NCBI GenBank assembly: GCA_024235635.1
Contig: JACKMA010000003.1
Span: 186,001-250,000 of the forward strand
Direction of reading: 5' to 3'
Length of the DNA: 64,000 nucleotides
DNA from: Zoogloeaceae bacterium
GTDB lineage: Bacteria > Pseudomonadota > Gammaproteobacteria > Burkholderiales > Rhodocyclaceae
Part shown: positions 43,942-53,952 of the stretch, in pieces
Layout: each line of letters opens with the position of its first letter
How positions within the stretch are numbered: the first letter of the stretch is position 1
Program-made: the position numbers and the translations under genes
Notes under the pieces: generated by a model
Database searches by the model: none
What the model was told of the DNA's origin: nothing
Seen by the model: only the letters and a program-made list of their open reading frames with translations

Positions 43942-45926
43942 ATTCGAACTCGAGAATCATCTCATCCACCGCCAGGCTGGCGCCCGCGTTGGCGAGAATG
44001 TTCTTGACCTTTCCGTCCTGCTCGGCTTTCAGTACGTTTTCCATCTTCATCGCCTCGATCACCGCCAGCGTCTCGCCGGCCTTGACCTCCTGACCGATGT
44101 GGACCGCGACTTCGCGCAGCAGGCCCGGCATCGGCGACAGCAGGAACTTGGACATGTCGGGCGGCAACTTCTCCGGCATCAGCGCCAGCAGGCGGGCCGC
44201 CCGCGGCGTCATCACGGTGGCCTGGACGTGCAGGCCGAAATGCACGATGCGGTAGCCGAGGCCCCGCCGCTCGACCTGCATGCACACCGGCTCACCGTTG
44301 ATGGTGCCGGTGAACAGCGGATTGCCGAAGGCCCAGCCCGACAGGATCTCGTAGCTCTGCTCGCCGCAGGTGATCAGCTTGCCGCCCGGAATCGGCTGGC
44401 TATGCACCGGGTACTGCTTGCCGCCGAGCAGCACGACCCAGTCCTGCGAGATCTTGCGGCCGTAGCCCGGCATCTGGCCGGTGGTCTTGACCGCCCGGTG
44501 GATGTAGCGAAGGCGGCAGAAGGTGGCCACCGCAGCCAGCACCGCCGGGTCGTCGTGCGGCACCATCGAGGCGTCGAAGCCGTCCGGATAGTGCTTCGCC
44601 ATGAAACCGGTGTTGAAGTCGCCCGAGCACACGTTCGGATGCTGCAGCAGCGCGGCCTGGAACGGGATGTTGGAGCTGATGCCGCGAATCACGAACGCAT
44701 TGAGTGCGTCGCGCATGCGGCGGATGGCATCGTCGCGATCGCTGCCGTGGACGATCAGCTTGGCGATCATCGAATCGTAGAACATCGAGATCTCGCCGCC
44801 CTCGTACACCCCGGTGTCGACGCGCACGCCATCGCCTTCGACCGGCGGCAGGAAGCGCACCAGGCGCCCGGTGGACGGCAGGAAGCCGCGGAACGGGTCT
44901 TCGGCGTTGATCCGGCACTCCATCGACCAGCCGATGAGCGGAATGTCGTCCTGCGTTATCGTCAGCTTCTCGCCGGCGGCGACGCGGATCATCTGCTCGA
45001 CCAGATCGATGCCGGTGATGTTCTCGGTGACCGGGTGCTCGACCTGCAGGCGGGTGTTCATCTCGAGGAAGTAGAAGTCCTTGTCGGCGCCGACGACGAA
45101 CTCGACGGTACCGGCCGACTGGTACTCCACCGCCTTGGCCAGCGCGACCGCCTGTTCGCCCATCGCCTTGCGCGTCTCGGGGTCGAGGAAGGGGCTCGGC
45201 GCCTCTTCGATGACCTTCTGGTGACGCCGCTGGATCGAACACTCCCGCTCGTTCAGATAGAGCGTGTTGCCGAACGAGTCGGCCAGGATCTGGATCTCGA
45301 TGTGCCGCGGCTGGACGACGAACTTCTCGATGAACACCCGGTCGTCGCCGAACGCGTTCTTGGCCTCGTTGCGGCAGGCCGTGAAGCCCTCGAAGGCCTC
45401 CTTGTCGTCATGGGCGACGCGCAGGCCCTTGCCGCCGCCGCCGGCGGATGCCTTGATCATCACCGGGTAGCCGATGTCGCGGGCGATTTCGACAGCACGC
45501 TCGGCGGTATCGATCGGGTCGTTGTAGCCCGGGATGGTGTTGACTTTGGCTTCGTCGGCGAGCTTCTTCGAGGCGATCTTGTCGCCCATCGCCGCCACCG
45601 CCTTCGGCTTCGGGCCGATGAAGGCGATGCCCGCGGCCTCCAGCCGGCGCGAGAACTTCCTCATTCTCCGACAGGAAGCCGTAGCCCGGATGCACCGCTT
45701 CGGCGCCGGTCTGCTTGCAGGCGTCGATGATCTTGTCCATCACCAGGTAGGACTGGGCGGAAGGCGCCGGTCCGATGCACACCGCCTCGTCGGCCATGTC
45801 GACGTGCAGCGCGCCCTTGTCGGCCTCGGAATAGACGGCGACCGACTGGATACCCATCTTGCGCGCGGTCTTGATCACGCGGCACGCGATTTCGCCACGG
45901 TTGGCAATCAGAATCTTCTTGAACAT
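43940..45926 (-). pseudogene. pccA: Propionyl-CoA carboxylase alpha (biotin) subunit, frameshifted
   Basis: The gene reads as two overlapping frames. The first (from MFKKILIANRGEIACRV) holds through HPGYGFLSENE; the second continues with KFSRRLEAAGIAFIGP. The junction on minus is GAATGAGGAAG, where one extra G (plus 45659-45660) breaks the frame; deleting it gives an intact 661-residue enzyme. All domains then appear in order: ATP-grasp biotin carboxylase (ASAGGGGKGLR), BT linker, and a carrier domain with EAMKMENVL (biotin Lys). It is the fourth gene of the mcm-meaB-pccB-pccA operon and would carboxylate propionyl-CoA with PccB. A sequencing error is as likely as true inactivation. Confidence 0.93.
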
Positions 45927-45945
45927 GTCGAGTGTCCTCCCGGGC

Positions 45946-47478
45946 TCAGAGCGGAATGTTGCCGTGCTTGCGCCACGGGTTGTCGAGCTTCTTGTCCTTC
46001 AGCATCGCCAGCGAGCGGCAGATGCGCTTGCGCGTCTCGTGCGGCATCACGACGTCGTCGATGAAGCCACGGGCGCCGGCGACGAACGGATTGGCGAACT
46101 TGGCCTTGTACTCGGCCTCGCGCCCGGCGATCTTCGCCGGGTCGTTCTTCTCGTCGCGGAAGATGATCTCGACCGCACCCTTCGGCCCCATCACCGCGAT
46201 TTCGGCGCTCGGCCAGGCGAAGTTCACGTCGCCGCGCAGGTGCTTGGAGCTCATCACGTCGTAGGCGCCGCCGTAGGCCTTGCGAGTGATGACGGTGACC
46301 TTCGGCACGGTGCATTCGGCGTAGGCGTAGAGCAGCTTGGCGCCATGCTTGATGATGCCGCCGTATTCCTGGCTGGTGCCCGGCATGAAGCCCGGCACGT
46401 CCACCAGCGTCACCACCGGAATGTTGAAGGCGTCGCAGAAGCGTACGAAACGGGCCGCCTTGATCGAACTCTTGATGTCGAGGCAGCCGGCCAGCACCAG
46501 CGGCTGGTTGGCGACGATGCCGACGGTCGAGCCTTCCATCCGGGCGAGACCGATGATGATGTTCTTGGCATAGTCGGGCTGCAGTTCGAAGAAGTCGTGA
46601 TCATCGACCATCTTGATGATCAATTCCTTCATGTCGTACGACGCGTTGGGGTTGTCCGGCACCAGCGTGTCGAGTGACATGTCGATGCGGTCGGCGGGGT
46701 CTACGCACGGCACCGACGGCGGCTTTTCGCGGTTGCTGCCGGGCAGGAAGCTGATCAGCCGGCGCGTCATCATCAGCGCCTCGACGTCGTTCTCGAAGGC
46801 CAGATCGGCAACGCCGGACTTGGTGTTGTGGGTTACCGCGCCGCCGAGCTGCTCGGCCGTGACTTCCTCGTGGGTGACCGTCTTCACCACTTCCGGGCCG
46901 GTCACGAACATGTAGGACGAATCCTTGACCATGAAGATGAAATCGGTCATCGCCGGGCTATACACGGCACCGCCGGCGCATGGCCCCATGATCAGCGAGA
47001 TCTGCGGCACGACGCCGGAGGCCATGACATTGCGCTGAAAGACGTCGGCGTAGCCGCCGAGCGAAGCCACGCCTTCCTGAATACGGGCGCCGCCGGAGTC
47101 GTTGAGGCCGATCACCGGTGCACCGACCTTCATGGCATGGTCCATGACCTTGCAGATCTTCTCGGCGTGGGTCTCCGACAGCGAGCCGCCGAACACCGTG
47201 AAGTCCTGCGAGAAGACGAAGATCAGACGACCGTTGACAGTGCCGTAGCCGATCACGACGCCGTCGCCCGGCACATGCTCTTCCTGCATGCCGAAGTCGG
47301 TGCAGCGGTGTTCCTTGAACATGTCCCACTCTTCGAAGCTGCCGTCGTCGAGCAGCAGTTCGATACGCTCGCGGGCGGTGAGCTTGCCTTTCGCGTGTTG
47401 CGAATCGATGCGCTTCTTGCCGCCACCGAGTCGCGCCATCTCGCGCTTCTCCTCGAGGCGGCGAATGATGTCTTGCAT
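45946..47478 (-). CDS. pccB: Propionyl-CoA carboxylase beta subunit
   Basis: A 510-residue carboxyltransferase of the acyl-CoA carboxylase family. GGARIQEGVASLGGYADVF and MGPCAGGAVYSPAMTDF form the N-terminal crotonase-like domain, and DVPGFMPGTSQEYGGIIKHG and KAYGGAYDVMSSKHL the C-terminal one. The pccA neighbour and methylmalonyl-CoA mutase indicate propionyl-CoA as substrate. Intact and of standard length; 19 bases separate its stop from the pccA start. Confidence 0.95.
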   Translation of the reverse strand: MQDIIRRLEEKREMARLGGGKKRIDSQHAKGKLTARERIELLLDDGSFEEWDMFKEHRCTDFGMQEEHVPGDGVVIGYGTVNGRLIFVFSQDFTVFGGSLSETHAEKICKVMDHAMKVGAPVIGLNDSGGARIQEGVASLGGYADVFQRNVMASGVVPQISLIMGPCAGGAVYSPAMTDFIFMVKDSSYMFVTGPEVVKTVTHEEVTAEQLGGAVTHNTKSGVADLAFENDVEALMMTRRLISFLPGSNREKPPSVPCVDPADRIDMSLDTLVPDNPNASYDMKELIIKMVDDHDFFELQPDYAKNIIIGLARMEGSTVGIVANQPLVLAGCLDIKSSIKAARFVRFCDAFNIPVVTLVDVPGFMPGTSQEYGGIIKHGAKLLYAYAECTVPKVTVITRKAYGGAYDVMSSKHLRGDVNFAWPSAEIAVMGPKGAVEIIFRDEKNDPAKIAGREAEYKAKFANPFVAGARGFIDDVVMPHETRKRICRSLAMLKDKKLDNPWRKHGNIPL

Positions 47479-47532
47479 GGATCGTCCCTTTTCTGTCGCT
47501 CTGGATCGTCGCCGGCAGCGTCGCTGCCGACC

Positions 47533-48525
47533 TCAATTCAGCATGCCGAGCAGCCGCCAGGCTGCCGCCGAAGGCGTCGTTGCGCCCTCCTCGACCGCCT
47601 CGCGCAGCCCGGGAAGCTGCCGTTTCACTTCTGGATGACTGCGGAAACGCGCCCGCAGTCCACTGTCGATCATCTCCCACATCCAGGCCAGCGCCTGATG
47701 CCGGCGCTTGGCCTCGAACTCGCCGCTGGCCTGCATCGCCTTGCGGTAGGCCTCCACCTGCTGCCAGAACTCGACGACGCCGTCCTTGTGCAGCGCCGAC
47801 AGGGTCAGCACCGGCACCGTCCAGTTGGCGCTGGCCGGACGCAGCAGATGCAGCGCGCTCTTCATCTGTGCCCTGGCCAGTTGCGCCGCGCGCGCGTCGA
47901 TGTCGGCCTTGTTCACGACGATCATGTCGGCGATCTCCATGATCCCCTTCTTGATCGCCTGCAGGTCGTCGCCGGCATTCGGCAACTGCAACAGGCAGAA
48001 CATGTCGGTCATGCCGGCGACTGCAGTCTCCGACTGGCCGACGCCGACGGTCTCGACGATGATCACGTCGAAGCCGTAGGCCTCGCACACCAGCATCGCC
48101 TCGCGGGTCTTCTCGGCGACACCGCCGAGGCTGCCCGCCGACGGACTCGGCCGGATGAACGCCGAGGTCGATTGCGACAGCAGTTCCATGCGGGTCTTGT
48201 CGCCGAGAATCGAGCCACCGGTGAGGCTCGAACTGGGATCGACCGCCAGCACCGCGACCTTCATGCCCTGCGCGATCAGATGCAGGCCGAGCGCCTCGAT
48301 GAAGGTCGACTTGCCGACGCCCGGCACGCCGGAGATGCCCAGTCGCATGGCGCCGCCGGAGTGAGGCAGCAGCGCCTCGAGCACGGCCTTGGCGCGTCGC
48401 TTGTGATCGTCGCGCTGCGACTCGATCAGCGTGATGGTCTTGGCCAGCGCGCGCAGGCGACCGGACAGCACGCCCTCGACGAGGGCCTGATCTTCGGCTG
48501 CAAGCGGGGTCTGCAATGCGTTCAT
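47533..48525 (-). CDS. meaB: MeaB/ArgK G-protein chaperone of methylmalonyl-CoA mutase
   Basis: A 330-residue P-loop GTPase: GISGVPGVGKSTFIEALG (Walker A), VDPSSSLTGGSILGDKTRM, IIVETVGVGQSE and VVNKAD (NKxD) are all present. MeaB guards cobalamin loading and protects methylmalonyl-CoA mutase from inactivation. The start is put at MNALQTP (48525); eight further residues are possible. It lies between mcm and pccB on the same strand, its usual place. Confidence 0.95.
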   Translation of the reverse strand: MNALQTPLAAEDQALVEGVLSGRLRALAKTITLIESQRDDHKRRAKAVLEALLPHSGGAMRLGISGVPGVGKSTFIEALGLHLIAQGMKVAVLAVDPSSSLTGGSILGDKTRMELLSQSTSAFIRPSPSAGSLGGVAEKTREAMLVCEAYGFDVIIVETVGVGQSETAVAGMTDMFCLLQLPNAGDDLQAIKKGIMEIADMIVVNKADIDARAAQLARAQMKSALHLLRPASANWTVPVLTLSALHKDGVVEFWQQVEAYRKAMQASGEFEAKRRHQALAWMWEMIDSGLRARFRSHPEVKRQLPGLREAVEEGATTPSAAAWRLLGMLN

Positions 48526-48580
48526 CGAGAAATAGGCCGGCGCGGGCACGCACCGTGCGCGCCCGTCGGAATCGTGGGGG

Positions 48581-50743
48581 TCAAGCGGCGCGGGCCAGCC
48601 GGATCTGCTTGAGCACCTCCCGCGCCGAGGTCTGGATCGGCGTGCCGGGGCCGAAGATGCCCTTGGCGCCCGCTGCGTAGAGGGCGTCGTAGTCCTGCGC
48701 CGGAATCACGCCGCCGACGAAGACGATGATGTCGTCGGCACCCATCGCCTTCAGGTGCTTGACGATTTCCGGCACCAGGGTCTTGTGGCCGGCGGCCAGG
48801 CTCGAGCAACCGACGGCATGCACATCGTTCTCGACCGCATGGCGGGCTGCCTCTTCCGGCGTCTGGAAGAGCGGCCCGACGTCGATGTCGAAGCCGAGGT
48901 CGGCGAAGGCCGAGGCCACCACCTTGGCGCCCCGGTCGTGACCGTCCTGGCCGAGCTTGGCGATCATCACGCGCGGCCGGCGACCCTCGTCGGCGACGAA
49001 GGTATCGATCTCGCCCTTCAGGGCTTTCCAGTCGTCCTGTTCCTGAACCACGGCGGCATACACTCCGGAGACGGCTTGCGGGTTGGCACGGAAACGGCCC
49101 CAGATCTTCTCGAGCGCATCGGAGATCTCGCCGACGGTGGCCCGCAGGCGGATCGCCTTGACCGCCAGGTCGAGCAGGTTGCCGCCCTTGCCTTCGGCGC
49201 AGGCGGTGAGCGCATCGAGGGCCTGGCCGACGGCCGCCGCGTCGCGCGTCTGGCGGATCTTGTCGAGCCGGGCGATCTGCGCCTCGCGCACCTTGTGGTT
49301 GTCGATGTCGAGGATCTCGATCGGATCCTCCTTGGCAAGCTTGTACTTGTTGACGCCGACGATGACGTCCTTGCCCGAGTCGATGCGGGCCTGCTTCTCC
49401 GCGGCGCACTCCTCGACCTTCATCTTGGCCCAGCCCGATTCGACGGCCTTGGTCATGCCGCCCATGGCCTCGATCTCCTCGATGATGGCCCAGGCCTTGT
49501 CGGCCATGTCCTGGGTCAGCTTCTCCATCATGTAGGAACCGGCCCAGGGATCGACCACGTTGCAGATGTGGGTCTCTTCCTGGATCACGATCTGGGTGTT
49601 GCGGGCGATCCGCGCGGAGAATTCGGTCGGCAGGGCGATCGCCTCGTCGAGGGCATTGGTGTGCAGCGACTGGGTGCCGCCGAAGACCGCTGCCATGGCC
49701 TCGATCGTCGTGCGGATCACGTTGTTGTACGGATCCTGCTCGGTCAGCGACCAGCCCGAGGTCTGCGAGTGGGTGCGCAGCATCATCGACTTGGTGTTCT
49801 TCGGATCGAACTGCTTCATGATCCGCCACCACAGCAGGCGGCCGGCCCGCATCTTGGCGATCTCGAGGTAGAAGTTCATCCCCACCGCCCAGAAGAACGA
49901 CAGGCGTCCGGCGAAGGTGTCGACGTCCATGCCGGCCTTGATGCCGGTGCGCACGTACTCGAGGCCGTCGGCCAGCGTGAAGGCCAGTTCGATCGCCTGG
50001 TTCGCCCCGGCCTCCTGGATGTGGTAGCCGGAGATCGAGATCGAGTTGAAACGCGGCATGTGCGACGAGGTGTACTGGAAGATGTCCGCGATGATCTTCA
50101 TCGACGGCGTCGGCGGGTAGATGTAGGTGTTGCGGACCATGAACTCCTTCAGGATGTCGTTCTGGATGGTCCCGGAGAGTTGTTCCTGGGCAACGCCCTG
50201 CTCCTCGGCGGCGACGATGTAGCCGGCCAGGATCGGCAACACCGCGCCGTTCATCGTCATCGACACCGAGATCTTGTCGAGCGGGATGCCGTCGAACAGG
50301 ATCTTCATGTCCTCGACCGAGTCGATCGCCACGCCGGCCTTGCCGACGTCGCCGACGACGCGCGGGTTGTCGGAGTCGTAGCCGCGGTGGGTGGCCAGAT
50401 CGAATGCCACCGACACGCCCTGGCCGCCGGCCGCGAGCGCCTTGCGATAGAAGGCGTTGGACTCTTCCGCGGTCGAGAAGCCGGCGTACTGGCGGATCGT
50501 CCACGGCCGGCCGGCGTACATCGTCGCCTGCGGACCGCGCACGAAGGGCTCGAAGCCGGGCAGGGTGTCGGCATGGGGCAGGCCGGCCGTGTCGGCTGCG
50601 GTGTACAGCGGCTTGACGGCGATGCCCTCGGGCGTCACCCAGGTCAGCGAATCGAGTCCGCGACCCTTGGTGGACTTCTCTGCAGCGGCCTTCCACGCGT
50701 CCAGATCCACCTGCGGCAGGTCCGGCGCCTCGTTGCTCGACAT
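48581..50743 (-). CDS. scpA: Methylmalonyl-CoA mutase
   Basis: A 720-residue adenosylcobalamin enzyme with the substrate-binding TIM barrel first (TIRQYAGFSTAEESN, RTHSQTSGWSLTEQDPYNN) and the B12 domain last, with KLGQDGHDRG supplying the cobalt-ligand His. It converts (R)-methylmalonyl-CoA and succinyl-CoA. The single-chain long form needs no small subunit. The ATG at 50743 has GAGG eight bases upstream; the frame begins three codons earlier with a GTG. It leads the operon meaB-pccB-pccA, opposite a GntR regulator. No epimerase gene is in the window. Confidence 0.97.
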   Translation of the reverse strand: MSSNEAPDLPQVDLDAWKAAAEKSTKGRGLDSLTWVTPEGIAVKPLYTAADTAGLPHADTLPGFEPFVRGPQATMYAGRPWTIRQYAGFSTAEESNAFYRKALAAGGQGVSVAFDLATHRGYDSDNPRVVGDVGKAGVAIDSVEDMKILFDGIPLDKISVSMTMNGAVLPILAGYIVAAEEQGVAQEQLSGTIQNDILKEFMVRNTYIYPPTPSMKIIADIFQYTSSHMPRFNSISISGYHIQEAGANQAIELAFTLADGLEYVRTGIKAGMDVDTFAGRLSFFWAVGMNFYLEIAKMRAGRLLWWRIMKQFDPKNTKSMMLRTHSQTSGWSLTEQDPYNNVIRTTIEAMAAVFGGTQSLHTNALDEAIALPTEFSARIARNTQIVIQEETHICNVVDPWAGSYMMEKLTQDMADKAWAIIEEIEAMGGMTKAVESGWAKMKVEECAAEKQARIDSGKDVIVGVNKYKLAKEDPIEILDIDNHKVREAQIARLDKIRQTRDAAAVGQALDALTACAEGKGGNLLDLAVKAIRLRATVGEISDALEKIWGRFRANPQAVSGVYAAVVQEQDDWKALKGEIDTFVADEGRRPRVMIAKLGQDGHDRGAKVVASAFADLGFDIDVGPLFQTPEEAARHAVENDVHAVGCSSLAAGHKTLVPEIVKHLKAMGADDIIVFVGGVIPAQDYDALYAAGAKGIFGPGTPIQTSAREVLKQIRLARAA

Positions 50744-50922
50744 AATGATCACCTCGGCTTACGGGTGGCTTGCCGCCACCTCGAAAAATATCGTTCTACA
50801 GCGTAGCAGCCGGGCGAAGAAATCGCCCGGCTGCCAATGAAACACTGCCCGAAACGGGAACTGACCCCTCCCTTTATATCCGCAGTCGCTCGACCGCCCG
50901 GACAGTGGTAAAATAATACTTT

Positions 50923-50938
50923 ATCCATAATTATGAAT
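50923..50938. promoter_or_regulatory. Palindromic operator candidate at the mcm promoter
   Basis: ATCCATAATTATGAAT contains the perfect palindrome CATAATTATG (50926-50935), with one mismatched pair in the flanks. On minus it lies just upstream of a -10-like TATTAT (50918-50913), between the likely -35 and -10 of the mcm operon. It also lies 34 bases before the GntR start. It is the best operator candidate for that regulator. Confidence 0.55.
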
Positions 50939-50971
50939 GCAAGACCTGCTTTTGGCCTTACAATAGCGAGC

Positions 50972-51643
50972 ATGAACGCAAACCGAATCGCCCCTCTTGC
51001 GCTGTACCAGGAGGTCGCCGAACGCCTGCGCGAGCGCATTTTCGCCCACGAGCTGCGCCCGGGCACGTGGATCGACGAACAGGCCGTCGCCGACCAGTAC
51101 GGCATCTCCCGAACGCCGTTGCGCGAGGCGCTCAAGGTGCTGGCCGCGGAGGGCCTGGTGACGCTGAAGCCGCGCCGCGGCTGCTACGTCACCGAGATCT
51201 CCGAGCAGGATCTGGACGAGATCTTCTCGGTACTGGCCCTGCTCGAGGGTCAGTGCGCGGCGACCACCGCCGAAACTGCCAGCGATCGCGAGATCAACGA
51301 ACTGGTCGAGATGCACCGGGCGCTCGAGCGGGCCGCCGCCAGCGGTGACATCGACCACTTTTTCGAAGGCAACCAGGCCTTCCACGCACGCTTGCAACAA
51401 ATCACCGGCAACCACTGGCTGCAGCACTGCATCGAGGACCTGCGCAAGGTGGTCAAGCTCTCGCGCCATCATTCGTTATTCAGCGAAGGCCGTCTGGAAC
51501 AGTCGCTCGGCGAACACCAACGCATTCTCGAAGCCTTCGTCGCGCGTGACCCGGCGCAGGCCGAAGCCCGCATGCGCGAACACATCCTCGGCGGGCGCAG
51601 CGCGCTGGCCCGCATTGCCCGGGCACGCGAGCAGGCGGCCTGA
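50972..51643 (+). CDS. GntR-family (FadR/FCD) regulator
   Basis: A 223-residue regulator. The N-terminal winged helix has LREALKVLAAEGLVTLKPRRGCY (shown in part: ISRTPLREALKVL, GLVTLKPRRGC) and the C-terminal FCD domain (about 85-215) is all-helical with the metal-site pattern FHARLQQITGN and GEHQRILEAF. Such proteins sense small acids. It is divergent from the mcm operon and probably regulates it through the palindrome at 50923. I place the start at 50972; an in-frame ATG at 50933 would put the start inside that palindrome. Confidence 0.88.
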   Translation: MNANRIAPLALYQEVAERLRERIFAHELRPGTWIDEQAVADQYGISRTPLREALKVLAAEGLVTLKPRRGCYVTEISEQDLDEIFSVLALLEGQCAATTAETASDREINELVEMHRALERAAASGDIDHFFEGNQAFHARLQQITGNHWLQHCIEDLRKVVKLSRHHSLFSEGRLEQSLGEHQRILEAFVARDPAQAEARMREHILGGRSALARIARAREQAA

Positions 51644-51664
51644 GGACCTGACCTCGGCCGAGAC

Positions 51665-52138
51665 TCAGATCGGCTCGCCCTGCAGCAGGTCGTAGCCCGC
51701 AGCGCCCACGTATCGCGGACCGAGTCGGTGTCGGCAAACCGAGTTCGCGTGTTCGTCATTTTCCCCGCGCATCGAGGCAAAGTTGGACAACGGCCCCCAA
51801 GGCGCGGGTCGGACACCAGTATTCCGTTGGCGGCGCCCGAAAGGGCGAATGGACCTCCGACCCGGGAACGGGCCGAAGCGGGCAGCGCCTTGTCCGGGCT
51901 GTCGTCGCGCGGCAGGGCGTTCGACAAAAAACGGGCCCCAGCGGGCGGACCGAAACCGGCTCGAGTTCCGCCAGCGTGGCGCCGGAAGCGAAGCTGGCGC
52001 CGACCACGCAGTCGGCCGAAATGGCAGATCGTCGAGCACCTTGAAATGACCGACATGCGTGATGCCAAACGCGCCGCCGCCGGCGGTGACAGGCGGCACG
52101 CCGGCCAGACACAGCAGGTATCGCCGCGACATACGCAC
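51665..52138 (-). pseudogene. Degraded patatin-like phospholipase remnant
   Basis: No intact gene lies in the 636 bases between the GntR and hydratase genes. On minus, one frame near 52040-52110 reads TAGGGAFGITHVGHFKVLDD, like the oxyanion-hole start of patatins (GGGA-G--HxG-LK-LDE). In another frame, directly downstream, DCVVGASFASGATLAELE resembles the patatin nucleophile segment. The pieces are in the right order but out of frame and the rest is unreadable, so I call it a decayed patatin gene. Confidence is modest because the motif similarity is short. Confidence 0.4.
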
Positions 52139-52279
52139 GACGACGGTTCCCCAATATCATTCCGCTCCGGCCAGGGGATTCGTCCGGCGATAGCGGGCGC
52201 CCCATATGCCGCTGCCCCTGCTGGGGCCGAACCGATGAATTCGTTACACTCGGCGGCATGCCAATCCCTTGGAGTCGCC

Positions 52280-53062
52280 ATGCCGGGACAGGTCGAGCTG
52301 CAACGAATCGGTGATGTCGCCACCCTCGTCCTCGCCAACGAAGGCAAGCTCAACGCCATCGATTCGGCGATGTGGCAGGCGCTGCGCGCCCACATGGCGG
52401 CGCTCAATGCCGACCCTTCGCTGCGCTGCCTGATCCTGCGCGGCGCGGGCGACAAGGCGTTCGCGGCCGGCGGCGACATCGAGGAGTTTCCCGCGGTCCG
52501 CGGCACCGTCGAGCAGGCGCTGACCTATCACGACGAATGGGTGGCGGCCGCGCTCGACGGCATCCGTGCATGCCCGGTGCCGACCATCGCGGCGATCGAG
52601 GGCGCGTGCATCGGCGGCGGCCTCGAGATTGCCGGCTGCTGCGACCTGCGCATCGCCGGACGTTCGGCCCGCTTCGGCGCGCCGATCAACCGTCTCGGCT
52701 TCTCGATGTATCCCGGCGAGATGGCCGGCCTGCTCGAGTTGGTGGGGCCGGCCGTGCTGCTCGAGATCCTGCTCGAAGGGCGCATCCTCGGGGCTGACGA
52801 AGCTCAGGCCAAGGGGTTGCTGACGCGGGTCGTCGACGACGGCCATGCAATTGCCGAGGCCGATGCCAGCGCCCGGCGCATCGTCGCCGGCGCGCCCCTG
52901 GTGGCGCGCTGGCACAAGCACTGGGTCCATCGCCTGAGCCGCGGCGCAGCGCTGACCGAAGACGAGAAACGCGCGGCCTTCGCGTTCCTCGACACCGACG
53001 ACTACCGCGAAGGCATGGCCGCCTTCCTCGCCAAGCGCACGCCGCAATTCAGAGGTCGATGA
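52280..53062 (+). CDS. Enoyl-CoA hydratase/isomerase family protein
   Basis: A 260-residue crotonase-fold protein: AAGGDIEEFPAV is the oxyanion-hole loop and AIEGACIGGGLEIAGCCDL the second signature, with helices to the C-terminus at normal length. GGAG precedes the ATG by five bases. Of the usual Glu pair, Glu in GGLEIAG is present; the second catalytic acid is not clear, so hydratase versus isomerase cannot be decided. It overlaps the following broken mscS gene by four bases. Confidence 0.88.
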   Translation: MPGQVELQRIGDVATLVLANEGKLNAIDSAMWQALRAHMAALNADPSLRCLILRGAGDKAFAAGGDIEEFPAVRGTVEQALTYHDEWVAAALDGIRACPVPTIAAIEGACIGGGLEIAGCCDLRIAGRSARFGAPINRLGFSMYPGEMAGLLELVGPAVLLEILLEGRILGADEAQAKGLLTRVVDDGHAIAEADASARRIVAGAPLVARWHKHWVHRLSRGAALTEDEKRAAFAFLDTDDYREGMAAFLAKRTPQFRGR

Positions 53063-53945
53063 AGGCACTCTGGCACATCGTCGACAACAACAACATCGGT
53101 TCATTCCTGCTGGCGATCACGGTCGCGGTTGCCGGCTTCCTCGCACTCTCGCTGCTGCACCGGGTGGTGCGCTCACGCCTCGGCACACTGGCCGCCGGAA
53201 CGGCGGTCAAATGGGACGATCTGGTGGTCGACGTGCTCGGCAGCACCCGCAACTGGACGCTGGCGGGCGTCTCGCTGCTGCTGGCACTCAGCGTCTCGAC
53301 CTGCCCGAGGGATTCGCACGCCGCACGACACAGGCGGTGATGGGCCGGGTGTGCCTACAGGCAGGCCTGTGGGCAAGCCAGGCGGTGCGATTCTGGCTCG
53401 CGCGGCGGGCCGCCGCGCGCGAGCCAGACGGCGCCGGCGCCACCGCGCTGGCGGTATGGAACATCCTCGGCGATCTGTTCGCGTCGCTGTCGATCGCCCT
53501 CGACAAGCCCTTCGTGATCGGCGACTTCATCGTCGTCGGCGACATTGCCGGCACGGTCGAGCATGTCGGCGTGAAGACCACACGCATCCGCAGCCTGTCT
53601 GGCGAGCAGGTGGTGATGGCCAATGGTGATCTGCTGGCGAGCCGCATCCGCAACTTCAAGCGGCTGCAGGAGCGCCGCATCGCGTTTCGCTTCGGCGTCC
53701 GCTACGACACCGCACCGGACCTGCTCGAGACAATTCCGGCGCTTGTGCGCGAGGTCGTGGCGGGCATCGACAACCCCCGCTTCGACCAAGCCCACCTGAA
53801 GGCCTTTGCTGCGTCGTCGCTGGACTTCGAGGTCGTCCATTTCGTCACTACGGCCGACTACGCCCGCTTCATGGACGTTCAGCAGGCCATCGATCTGGCA
53901 CTGCTGCGAGGCTTTGCCGCGCGCGGCCTCTGTCCGACGGCGATG
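53059..53945 (+). pseudogene. Small-conductance mechanosensitive channel (MscS), broken
   Basis: The N-terminal piece (MKALWHIVDNNNIGSFLL, with helix AGFLALSLLHRVV) runs to a frameshift near 53295, where the frame needs one extra base to continue as LDLPEGFARRTTQAVMGRV. Further on, AREPDGAGATALAVWNILGDLFASL joins helix-2 flank directly to the pore-end motif, so roughly 45-50 residues that normally hold the pore helices are missing. The beta domain (DKPFVIGDFIVVGDIAGTVE) and mixed domain follow, but the C-terminus runs into the convergent TauE gene and is truncated. Three separate lesions make this a true pseudogene, not a sequencing error. Confidence 0.8.
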
Positions 53946-53952
53946 CCCGGCA

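Noticed and set aside
45655..45670. Programmed frameshifting in pccA
   Set aside because: No slippery heptamer or stimulatory structure is evident, and no acyl-CoA carboxylase is known to use it; an indel or sequencing error is simpler.
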